Part shown: one piece after another, positions 1 to 5,791 of the stretch
Layout of the letters: every line of letters starts with the position of its first letter
How positions within the stretch are numbered: the stretch's first letter is position 1
Assembly: GCA_036510515.1 (NCBI GenBank)
Contig: DATCDS010000127.1
Span: 1-9,735, forward strand
Length of the DNA: 9,735 nucleotides
Direction of reading: 5' to 3'
DNA from: JALYSX01 sp036510515
GTDB lineage: Bacteria; Vulcanimicrobiota; Vulcanimicrobiia; Vulcanimicrobiales; Vulcanimicrobiaceae
The notes under the pieces: generated by a model
Told to the model about the DNA's origin: nothing
What the model saw: only the letters and a program-made list of their open reading frames with translations
Databases searched by the model: none
Position numbers and translations under genes: made by a program

Positions 1-403
1 GTCCCGCGCCGACCTTGCCCATGCCCGCCAGCACGTCGTCCGCGTGCAGCAGCGGGCGCGCGCCATCGTGCACGAGCACGGCGGTACACGTATCGGGAAG
101 GGCGTCCAGGCCGTTAGCCACGCTGGCCTGGCGCGTCGCGCCGCCGACGACCACCGCGAAGGGCGTCGTGGAAAAGATGCGTGCCGCCAGGCCGTTCATG
201 CCCTCGAGCGCATCGGGCTCGGCAACGATCGCCACGTGAGCGATCTCCGGCATTCGCGCGAACGTTCGCAGGCACCAGCCGACCAGCGGCATGCCGCCGA
301 CTTCGAGCAGTTGCTTGGGACGGCCCAAGCGGGTCCCCCGGCCGGCGGCTACGACCACCGCGCCCCAGGTGAGGTTAGTGTCCGTCGCGTTTGAGTTTTG
401 CAA
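1..403 (-). CDS. ispD: 2-C-methyl-D-erythritol 4-phosphate cytidylyltransferase, N-terminal part (runs off left edge)
   Basis: IspD transfers CMP from CTP to 2-C-methyl-D-erythritol 4-phosphate, the third step of the non-mevalonate isoprenoid pathway, in the cytoplasm. About 134 of the usual roughly 230 residues are visible. From the proposed TTG start, the nucleotide-binding loop AAGRGTRLGRPKQLL is at residues 19-33. GGATRQASVANGL is at 87-99 and the CTP/metal-site segment VHDGARPLL at 111-119, all characteristic of IspD. No ATG is available. The TTG at 403-401 has a GGGAG ribosome site 8 bases upstream and is preferred. A GTG at 358-356 is the alternative, but it would start directly at the first beta strand. 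With the TTG start the gene overlaps the upstream yacL-like gene by 29 bases, which suggests coupled translation. In Bacillus, ispD also follows yacL. The C-terminal half, and possibly ispF after it, lie outside the window. Confidence 0.93.
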   Translation of the reverse strand, partial: MQNSNATDTNLTWGAVVVAAGRGTRLGRPKQLLEVGGMPLVGWCLRTFARMPEIAHVAIVAEPDALEGMNGLAARIFSTTPFAVVVGGATRQASVANGLDALPDTCTAVLVHDGARPLLHADDVLAGMGKVGAG

Positions 404-1424
404 AGATCATTCTCCCGGCAACGGTTTGAAGGACGCTGCTCACGACCACGTCGACCGACTCGCCGATCATGCGGCCGGCCTGTTCGACGACGATCATCGT
501 GCCGTCGTCCATATAGGCAACGCCCTGATGCGGCTCCTTGCCCTCGCGAATCAGCGCGACGTGCACCTCTTCGCCGGGCAGGAGCAGCGGCTTGACGGCG
601 CCGGCCAGTTCGTTGACGTTGAGGACGGTCACGCCCTCAACGTGCGCGATGCGGTTGAGATTGTAATCGTTGGTAACCAGTTTTCCGCCGACGTCCTGCG
701 CCAAACGCACCAGCTTGGCATCGACGCTCCCAGCGGGCATTTCGGCGTAGTCGCGCTCGTCGATATCCAACGGCACGACTTCCTGCAGGCGTGCCAGCGC
801 GTCGAGGCCGCGGCGACCGCGCGTTCGCTTCTGTCCGTCGAGCGAATCGGCGATCGCTTGCAACTCGCGCAACACGAAACGCGGTACGATCAGTGGCCCA
901 TCCAAGAAGCCTGCCTGCACGATCTCGACGATGCGCCCGTCGACGATCACCGATGTGTCGATCACCTTGGGAACCTCGCCGGGCTTCCCGGCAAGAGACA
1001 CGAATCGCGATTTCGCGCCGACGCGCGCACCCAAGTAGGCGGCGAAGACGGAGACGATGATGTACAAGACGATAGCAACGTAGGAGGCGGCGTTACCGGC
1101 AACCGAGACGAACTCAAAGAGAATCGATTTGATGAGAAACGCGATCACCAGGCCCGCAATCAATCCGACCGCCCCGCCAGCCAGCTCGGCGGGTGCCAAT
1201 CGTTCGATCGCACCCTCGGCAACGGTTAATTCGCCTTCGAACAACGCCAGCGCCAGCGGCGCGATCAAGACGCCCAGCACCGCGCCGATCACCGGCGAGA
1301 GGATCAGCAGGGTGTACTGCAGGCCCTCGCTGGCAAAATGCAGCGCGAGAATGTTGGTATAGACCTCGCGGCCCAGCAGGAACCCAGAGACCGCGAAGAC
1401 CACGGCAAAGATGCCGCGCAACAC
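375..1424 (-). CDS. yacL: Integral membrane protein with PIN nuclease and TRAM domains (YacL family)
   Basis: With the GTG start this encodes 349 residues, typical for the YacL family. Four hydrophobic segments (about 4-17, 36-62, 82-104, 113-134) are followed by a cytoplasmic PIN domain (about 152-275) and a C-terminal TRAM domain (about 283-349). Acidic PIN residues are visible: D156 in IDTSV, E187 in VLRELQ, D235 in VDAKLV and D253 in TNDYNLN. This predicts a metal-dependent RNase fold tethered to the membrane, with TRAM as a likely RNA-binding module. The family's physiological role is poorly known. The GTG (1424-1422) is followed by MLRGIF-type residues, as in relatives. A TTG directly after it and another about 39 bases upstream are alternatives, and no start has a good ribosome site. 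It begins 23 bases after hemW ends and overlaps ispD. In Bacillus the order is disA-yacL-ispD-ispF; here hemW occupies the upstream slot. Confidence 0.9.
   Translation of the reverse strand: MLRGIFAVVFAVSGFLLGREVYTNILALHFASEGLQYTLLILSPVIGAVLGVLIAPLALALFEGELTVAEGAIERLAPAELAGGAVGLIAGLVIAFLIKSILFEFVSVAGNAASYVAIVLYIIVSVFAAYLGARVGAKSRFVSLAGKPGEVPKVIDTSVIVDGRIVEIVQAGFLDGPLIVPRFVLRELQAIADSLDGQKRTRGRRGLDALARLQEVVPLDIDERDYAEMPAGSVDAKLVRLAQDVGGKLVTNDYNLNRIAHVEGVTVLNVNELAGAVKPLLLPGEEVHVALIREGKEPHQGVAYMDDGTMIVVEQAGRMIGESVDVVVSSVLQTVAGRMIFAKLKRDGH
411..416 (-). promoter_or_regulatory. Ribosome binding site deciding the ispD TTG start
   Basis: On the minus strand GGGAGA lies 7-8 bases before the TTG at 403, inside the last codons of the yacL-like gene. 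An in-frame TGA just upstream of the TTG rules out an earlier start. The later GTG at 358 has no comparable purine-rich site. Confidence 0.5.
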
Positions 1425-1447
1425 GGCGCCGGGAAGATTTGCGCCCG

Positions 1448-2602
1448 TTATTCGAATGTGACGAACGCCCCGCAAGCGTCGTTGGCTAAGAATCGTCCGC
1501 GCCGCGTCAAACGAGCGCGATCGTCGTCGATTTCCAGAAGCCCGTCCGCGGTGAGGTTGGCGAGAATGGGTGCGTAGTATGTCATAAAGTCGATCCCGTA
1601 GCGCTCTTTGAACGCCTGGAGGCAGACCCCTTGCGCGGTGCGCAAGGCCAGCATCGCCGCCTCGCCGGCTCGCTTGGTCCCCAACAGCCGCTCGGCCTCG
1701 CCGGGGATCGGCGCGCCCGACATCGCCGCTTCCAGGTAGCCCTCCAGATCGCGGGTGTTGACGCGCCGCACGCCATCCAGAAACGACGCGGCGCCGACGC
1801 CCAGTCCGACGTATTGGCCGTTGGCCCAATAGTTGGCGTTGTGCGCGCAAGCGTGGCCGGGGCGCGCGAAGTTGGAGATCTCGTAGTGTTCGAAACCGGC
1901 GCTTTCCAGCGTAGCGATCGCGATATCGTAGAGATCTGCTTCTCGATCGGCATCCAAGAACGCGCCGGGTTCGCGCAGGCGCCACCCGGCATACGGCGTG
2001 CCTTCCTCAACGGTCAAGCCGTACGTCGAGACGTGGTCGACACCCAGCGCGATCGCTCGTTCCAACGAACGTCGCCACGACCCCGGCGACTGCCCCGGCA
2101 CCGCAAACATCAAGTCGATCGAAATCGATCCGATGCCCGCCGCCCGCGCCGATGCGACGACGGCGGCTACCTGATCGACCGAGTGCCTGCGTCCTAACGT
2201 CGCGATCTCGACGGGATCGAAGGATTGCACCCCGATCGAGACCCGCGTGACGCCGGCCGAGCGATACGTTTGGAAATCGCCGTTTTCCACCAATTCGGGG
2301 TTGACCTCGACGCTGATCTCCGGCACGAGATCGCGCGGCGCGGGAAAGCGGCCGCGCAGGCGCTGCGTTATGTTCGCCAGCGTCTTCGCATCGTAAGCGT
2401 TGGGCGTGCCCCCACCAAAAAAGATCGTGCCGGCTTCCCGCGGCGCGGTCGCGTCGATCTCGGCTTCGAGCGCCCGCAGATACCGGTCCGCGGCACTGCG
2501 CCGATGCGGCCACTTCGCAAAATCGCAATACGGGCAAATATACGGACAAAACGGCAAGTGCACGTAAACGCCAAGGAACGGTGGACGTAATACCTGTGTC
2601 AT
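1448..2602 (-). CDS. hemW: Radical SAM heme chaperone HemW (HemN-like family)
   Basis: 384 residues, the normal HemW length. The radical SAM cluster motif CPYICPYC supplies cysteines C19, C23 and C26 for a 4Fe-4S cluster. It is followed by aspartate (CDF) where true HemN has a further cysteine, which favours HemW, a heme-binding chaperone, over coproporphyrinogen dehydrogenase. Other family signatures are FFGGGTPN (61-68), the EVNPE strand (99-103), GVQSFD (124-129), the HYEISNFARPG segment (239-249) and HNANYW (254-259). A C-terminal winged-helix-like domain ends with LTRRGRFLAND (365-375). The ATG at 2602 is the only plausible start but has no recognisable ribosome site. Its first roughly 20 bases form part of a long inverted repeat, so translation may depend on RNA structure or on read-through from plsX. 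It lies 129 bases after plsX on the same strand and is probably cotranscribed with yacL and ispD. Confidence 0.94.
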   Translation of the reverse strand: MTQVLRPPFLGVYVHLPFCPYICPYCDFAKWPHRRSAADRYLRALEAEIDATAPREAGTIFFGGGTPNAYDAKTLANITQRLRGRFPAPRDLVPEISVEVNPELVENGDFQTYRSAGVTRVSIGVQSFDPVEIATLGRRHSVDQVAAVVASARAAGIGSISIDLMFAVPGQSPGSWRRSLERAIALGVDHVSTYGLTVEEGTPYAGWRLREPGAFLDADREADLYDIAIATLESAGFEHYEISNFARPGHACAHNANYWANGQYVGLGVGAASFLDGVRRVNTRDLEGYLEAAMSGAPIPGEAERLLGTKRAGEAAMLALRTAQGVCLQAFKERYGIDFMTYYAPILANLTADGLLEIDDDRARLTRRGRFLANDACGAFVTFE

Positions 2603-2717
2603 GGTGAGCGTAGCGACCGAAGGGAGCGAAGTCGAACTACGCGACGCAATGTCGGGCGCCCGTGGTTCGACTCCGGCGCTTCGCGCCTACGCCCACCATG
2701 ACACTGGTATTGCGCCC
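2583..2717. repeat. Long imperfect inverted repeat (hairpin) spanning the hemW start
   Basis: The left arm (2583-2640), reverse-complemented, aligns to the right arm (2662-2717) over about 56 bases with a 2-base gap and about ten mismatches. The best-matching core is CACCATGACAC-GGTATT. The loop (2641-2661) contains a further small stem, CGAC/GTCG. On the hemW-sense strand the left arm ends in hemW codons 1-7, so the start codon would be base-paired. The middle of the arms (TTCGACT, CTTCG, CTACGC) resembles the short palindromic intergenic elements dispersed in many genomes. I see no transposase, target-site duplication or T-tract. Possible roles are an RNA-stabilising or translation-limiting hairpin, or a non-autonomous repeat element. 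Confidence 0.75.
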
Positions 2718-2736
2718 ACCATGACATATGGCTATT
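2689..2736. repeat. Two tandem near-identical units of about 24 bases between hemW and plsX
   Basis: The plus strand reads a unit beginning ACGCCCACCATGACA (2689-2711), then GCGCCCACCATGACA (2712-2736). Both units end in TATT after a GG. The first unit is the outer part of the right arm of the inverted repeat. The second unit runs into the plsX stop codon (2732-2734). Together with the copy at the hemW start, the motif CACCATGACA therefore occurs three times within 130 bases, in two orientations. This looks like local duplication plus inversion rather than a coding feature. Confidence 0.65.
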
Positions 2737-3742
2737 GGGATGGCGCGTTGTGGGAGGCCATGAGGTCTGTGATTTTTCCGACGACGTCGTTACGGACTTC
2801 TTCTCCGGCGGCGAAGATGGCGTTCTTGATGGCGCGGCGGCTGGCGCGGCCATGGGTAACGATGCAGTTTCCGCGCAGGCCGAGCAGCGGCGCGCCGCCG
2901 TAGGTCTCGTAATCGAAACGCGCGCGCATCTTGCGCAGGGCGGGCGACATCAGCGCGGCGCCCAGTTTGGTGATGAGGTTACCGCGCACGAGCGTTTCGC
3001 GAATGACCTTGCCCAGATCGGAGATCATCCCCTCGGTCGCCTTGAGCAACACGTTGCCGACGAACCCGTCGGCAACGATCACGTCGGCGGCGTTGTGAAA
3101 GAGATCCTTGCCTTCGATATTGCCGATGAAGTTGACCGGTGCCGCGTCGAGCAGCTTGCCGGCTTCCAGCGAGACCGCGTTGCCCTTGCTGCGCTCCTCG
3201 CCGACCGAGAGCGTGGCGACGCGCGGGTTTTCGATCTGCAAGACGGCCTTGGCGTAGGCGGCGCCCATGATCCCGAACTGCTCGAGCCATTCGGGGCGAC
3301 AGTCGACGTTGGCGCCGGCATCGAGCACGACCGTCGGCCCGTTGAGTGCCGGCCAGACCGTGGCGATCGCCGGCCGTGCGATGCCTTCGATCGTTCGAAG
3401 CTTGATCAGCGCGATGGCCAGAAAGGCCCCGCTGTTGCCGGCCGAAACGACCGCGTCGGCTTCGCCGTCCTTGACCATCGAGACCGCGATTCCCAGCGAC
3501 GTGCGGTCGGCCTGGCGTAGCGCTTGGGAAGCGTGTTGGTCCATCGGAACGGCATCGGGAGCGTGGATCAGGCGGACCCGGTCGGCGCCGGGACCGGTCA
3601 GCAGGGGGCGCATGCGCGCCTGGTCGCCGATCAGGATGATGTCGAGATCGTAGGCCGCGGCCGCGCTAAGAGCTCCCGCGACGATCTCCTCGGGAGCCCG
3701 GTCGCCGCCCATGGCGTCGACGGCAATTCTGGGGTTACTCAT
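2732..3742 (-). CDS. plsX: Phosphate acyltransferase PlsX (acyl-ACP:phosphate transacylase)
   Basis: PlsX makes acyl-phosphate from acyl-ACP. PlsY then uses it to acylate glycerol-3-phosphate, starting phospholipid synthesis at the membrane. The 336-residue product has the normal length and family motifs. It opens with RIAVDAMGGDRAPEEIV, followed by ALRQADRTSLGIAVSMVKDG, the glycine-rich SAGNSGAF, VVLDAGANVDC, and then IGNIEGKDLF and VADGFVGNVLLK. The C-terminal part contains YGGAPLLGLRG and the HGRAS segment. The ATG at 3742 was chosen because the conserved VDAMGGD block follows within eight residues; upstream in-frame sequence lacks conservation features. No strong ribosome site is visible. 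It is divergent from rpmB across a 171-base gap and is followed on the same strand by hemW. The usual fatty-acid partners (fabD, fabG, acpP, fapR) are not adjacent in this window. Confidence 0.96.
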   Translation of the reverse strand: MSNPRIAVDAMGGDRAPEEIVAGALSAAAAYDLDIILIGDQARMRPLLTGPGADRVRLIHAPDAVPMDQHASQALRQADRTSLGIAVSMVKDGEADAVVSAGNSGAFLAIALIKLRTIEGIARPAIATVWPALNGPTVVLDAGANVDCRPEWLEQFGIMGAAYAKAVLQIENPRVATLSVGEERSKGNAVSLEAGKLLDAAPVNFIGNIEGKDLFHNAADVIVADGFVGNVLLKATEGMISDLGKVIRETLVRGNLITKLGAALMSPALRKMRARFDYETYGGAPLLGLRGNCIVTHGRASRRAIKNAIFAAGEEVRNDVVGKITDLMASHNAPSQ

Positions 3743-3820
3743 CCACTGAAAATCCAATGCTCCGTGCTTGGCTCGGCCGGCGACTCCAGGCCGGGTCTTT
3801 GGGCACTCCCCCTTGAATCC

Positions 3821-3850
3821 TTGCAAGCCGCGTCCCGCGCGTGATAGTAT
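3821..3850 (+). promoter_or_regulatory. Sigma70-type extended -10 promoter for rpmB
   Basis: TTGCAA (3821-3826) is a plausible -35 element. After 18 bases comes TAGTAT (3845-3850) as the -10, preceded by TG one base upstream (TGATAGTAT), an extended -10 arrangement. Transcription would begin near 3857, giving a leader of about 57 bases with a GC-rich stretch before the rpmB ribosome site. I found no equally good promoter for plsX on the opposite strand of the same 171-base gap. Confidence 0.6.
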
Positions 3851-3913
3851 CCCTGGGTTGCCCCCGCGGGCACCGCCCCCACGTTTCACCGATTTAACAG
3901 AGGAACCGGTTCG

Positions 3914-4105
3914 ATGGCCAAGCGCTGCGAAATTTGCTCCAAGGGACCGATGGCCGGCAACAACGTCAGCCATGCGATGAACAAGACCCGTCGCCGCTGG
4001 CTGCCCAATTTACAGGCCGTCAAGATCAACGACCGCGGAACCCACCGTACCGCGCGGGTCTGCACGTCGTGCTTGCGTTCCAAGAAAGTCACCCGCACCG
4101 TCTAA
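3914..4105 (+). CDS. rpmB: 50S ribosomal protein L28 (zinc-binding, four-cysteine form)
   Basis: The 63-residue basic protein is a structural component of the large ribosomal subunit. The start MAKRCEICSKGPMAGNNVSHAMNKT-type block and RRRWLPNLQ (26-34) are diagnostic for L28. Two CxxC pairs, C5/C8 and C50/C53, form the zinc site of the C+ paralogue type; zinc-independent L28 lacks these cysteines. An AGAGGAA ribosome site (3899-3905) sits 8 bases before the ATG, the clearest on this strand, and an extended -10 promoter lies upstream. It is the only plus-strand gene here, divergent from plsX and convergent with thiL. Its inverted position between a thiamine kinase gene and plsX matches the Bacillus arrangement. 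Because it is zinc-dependent, a zinc-free paralogue under Zur control might exist elsewhere in the genome (inference). Confidence 0.97.
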   Translation: MAKRCEICSKGPMAGNNVSHAMNKTRRRWLPNLQAVKINDRGTHRTARVCTSCLRSKKVTRTV

Positions 4106-4142
4106 CGCGCACCCGGGACACGGGGCTCGCCGCGATACCGCG

Positions 4143-5141
4143 CTATGCGAAGTGGTCGAAGCCGGCGGGCGCTAAGGTTTCCAAGCGATCGCCGATTCTT
4201 ACCAGCATCTCCGGGTCCTTGCGAATTTCGCCGACGCGTAGGAGCGCGCGGTTGAAGCGCGCGTGGAAGCGTGCCGACAAGTATGTTAGCGCGCGCGGCG
4301 CGATGGCGGCGATCAATTCGTATTCCTCTCCGCCGGCTAACGCGTAGCCGGCAGCGTCGACGCCCAACGCACGGGCGGCGGCGGCCGCACACGCCGCTAT
4401 CGGCACGTCGTCGATGAGCGCGCCGGTTCCCGATGCAGCGCACAGCCGCGCGACGTCCGTCGAGAGCCCGTCCGAACAATCCATCATCGCGTGCACGTTG
4501 GCCGATGCCCCCAGCCAGCGCCCTTGCGCCAAGCGCGCCTGCGGGGTGCGATAGGCGCGCAACGCTTCTTCCACCAACGCGCCCTCCAGCTTTACCGATT
4601 CGCGCAGGACGTCGAGCCCGGCGCGCGCGGCGCCTAAGGGCCCGGTCACGACGATCGCATCGCCCGCGCGCGCGCCGCGACGCAGCTTGAGGTTGGAGTC
4701 GCGCACCTCGCCGACCAGCGTTATCGCGATCGTCACGACCGGCGCGCGCGTCAAGTCGCCTCCCACGATGCACAGGCGCGCTTGCCGCGCGACCTCCAGC
4801 ATACCGCGATACAGCTCCAGGACGTTTTCGTTGCCGAACGCCGACGGGAATCCCAATGCAACCGTCGCCAAGATCGGCCGTGCCCCCATCGCCGCCAAGT
4901 CGCTGACGTTGGCGACCATCGCGCGAATGCCGATCTCGCGATCGCTCGCCCACGCGCGCTTGAAATGCACGTCCTCGATCAGCGCGTCGGTTGTAATCGC
5001 GCTGCGATGCGACCTGGACGGCTGCCACACGGCCGCATCGTCGCCGATTCCCACACGCACGCGCGCGGGCGCGTCGGCGTCGACCAGCGCGCGAATCGCC
5101 ACGACGAGGTCGTCTTCGCGCAAGGCTCGGCCCGCGCTCAA
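4143..5141 (-). CDS. thiL: Thiamine-monophosphate kinase ThiL
   Basis: ThiL phosphorylates thiamine monophosphate with ATP to give thiamine pyrophosphate, the cofactor form, in the cytoplasm. The 332-residue product belongs to the PurM/ThiL/SelD fold. It shows GIGDDAAVW (31-39) for metal and nucleotide binding, TTDALIEDVHF (50-60), MVANVSDLAAMGARP (75-89) and GGDLTRA (127-133). It then shows TGPLGAARAGL (166-176), MDCSDGLSTDVARL (220-233) and LAGGEEYELI (268-277). The chosen TTG start shares TTGA with the rpe stop, a 4-base overlap like the two upstream junctions. A TTG at 5123 is an alternative six codons in, and there is no separate ribosome site, so coupling to rpe translation is likely. 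ThiL sits where Bacillus has thiN, which instead acts on free thiamine. The gene ends 37 bases from the convergent rpmB stop. Confidence 0.95.
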   Translation of the reverse strand: MSAGRALREDDLVVAIRALVDADAPARVRVGIGDDAAVWQPSRSHRSAITTDALIEDVHFKRAWASDREIGIRAMVANVSDLAAMGARPILATVALGFPSAFGNENVLELYRGMLEVARQARLCIVGGDLTRAPVVTIAITLVGEVRDSNLKLRRGARAGDAIVVTGPLGAARAGLDVLRESVKLEGALVEEALRAYRTPQARLAQGRWLGASANVHAMMDCSDGLSTDVARLCAASGTGALIDDVPIAACAAAAARALGVDAAGYALAGGEEYELIAAIAPRALTYLSARFHARFNRALLRVGEIRKDPEMLVRIGDRLETLAPAGFDHFA

Positions 5142-5791
5142 GACAACAGCGAGCGCATGCGGCGTACCGCCGCGCCGGCATCGCCGCTGCCGAAGATCGA
5201 CGAACCCATCACCAAAACGTCGGCGCCGGCCTCGACGACTTCTCGAAGGTTCTGCGCCCCGATCCCGCCATCGACTTCGAGTTCGCACGCTGGATTGCGG
5301 CGGTCGATCAGCGCGCGCGCCTGTCGCAGCTTTTCCAACGACCGCGGGATGAAGGACTGCCCTCCGAAGCCGGGATTGACGCTCATCACCAGCACCAAAT
5401 CGCAGTCGTCGATCACATCCTCGAGCATCGCGACGGGGGTCTGGGGGCAGATCGCGATGCCGGCCTTGGCTCCCAGGCAACGGATGTGGGTCAGCAGGCG
5501 CTGCGCGTGGGGCGTGGCCTCAAGATGAAAGGTGATGATGTCCGCGCCGGCATCACGAAACTCACGCACGTAACGCTCGGGTTCTTGGGTCATGAGATGG
5601 CAATCGAACGGCAACGTCGAGAGCTTGCGCAGGTCGCCGACGATCTTGGGACCCCACGTGAGGTTGGGAACGAACCGTCCGTCCATCACGTCCAGATGCA
5701 GGTAGTCCGCACCGGCTTTGACGACGGCGTCGATCTGCGCGGCGATTTCCGCAAAATCCGCCGACAGTAACGATGGAGCGATCTTGCTCAT
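5138..5791 (-). CDS. rpe: Ribulose-phosphate 3-epimerase
   Basis: Rpe interconverts D-ribulose 5-phosphate and D-xylulose 5-phosphate in the pentose phosphate pathway (also in the Calvin cycle where present). The 217-residue TIM barrel has normal length. Its signature residues are in place: KIAPSLLSADF (3-13), metal ligands H32 and D34 in LHLDVMDG, H65 in DCHLM, and D174 in LEVDGGIG. The phosphate-binding segments MSVNPGFGGQSF (136-147) and GADVLVMGSSIFG (189-201) are also present. The ATG at 5791 overlaps the PASTA gene stop as ATGA. A good GGAGG ribosome site lies 6 bases upstream, inside the end of the PASTA gene. Its placement between a PrkC-like PASTA gene and a thiamine kinase gene parallels Bacillus prkC-rsgA-rpe-thiN, with rsgA missing. 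Confidence 0.97.
   Translation of the reverse strand: MSKIAPSLLSADFAEIAAQIDAVVKAGADYLHLDVMDGRFVPNLTWGPKIVGDLRKLSTLPFDCHLMTQEPERYVREFRDAGADIITFHLEATPHAQRLLTHIRCLGAKAGIAICPQTPVAMLEDVIDDCDLVLVMSVNPGFGGQSFIPRSLEKLRQARALIDRRNPACELEVDGGIGAQNLREVVEAGADVLVMGSSIFGSGDAGAAVRRMRSLLS

Noticed and set aside
1425..1985. Extension of the yacL-like frame upstream to 1985
   Set aside because: The extension is an arginine-rich out-of-frame reading of hemW; the membrane protein begins at about 1424.
2662..2675. GGTTCGACTCC looks like a tRNA T-arm
   Set aside because: The flanking five-base stem does not pair, and no acceptor, D-arm or anticodon arm can be laid out around it. The motif belongs to the inverted repeat.
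2583..2717. Insertion sequence or MITE between plsX and hemW
   Set aside because: No transposase and no clear target-site duplication are present, so it is recorded only as an inverted repeat of unknown origin.
2735..3520. Long plus-strand open frame opposite plsX
   Set aside because: It is a GC-rich antisense shadow of plsX, with no recognisable motifs and no promoter or ribosome site. The same applies to the long plus-strand frames at 291-1229, 6058-6726, 6813-7598 and 7632-8519.
3743..3820. Promoter for plsX in the divergent gap
   Set aside because: The complement of the rpmB -10 gives TACTAT, but no acceptable -35 lies at the right distance. Other candidates are equally weak, so none is called.
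3743..3973. Longer plsX reading frame starting at 3973
   Set aside because: It would overlap the divergent rpmB and its promoter, and the extra residues are unlike PlsX. Conserved sequence begins just after the ATG at 3742.
4106..4142. Terminator between convergent rpmB and thiL
   Set aside because: The 37 bases are GC-rich, but I find only a weak CGCG pairing and no T-tract on either strand.
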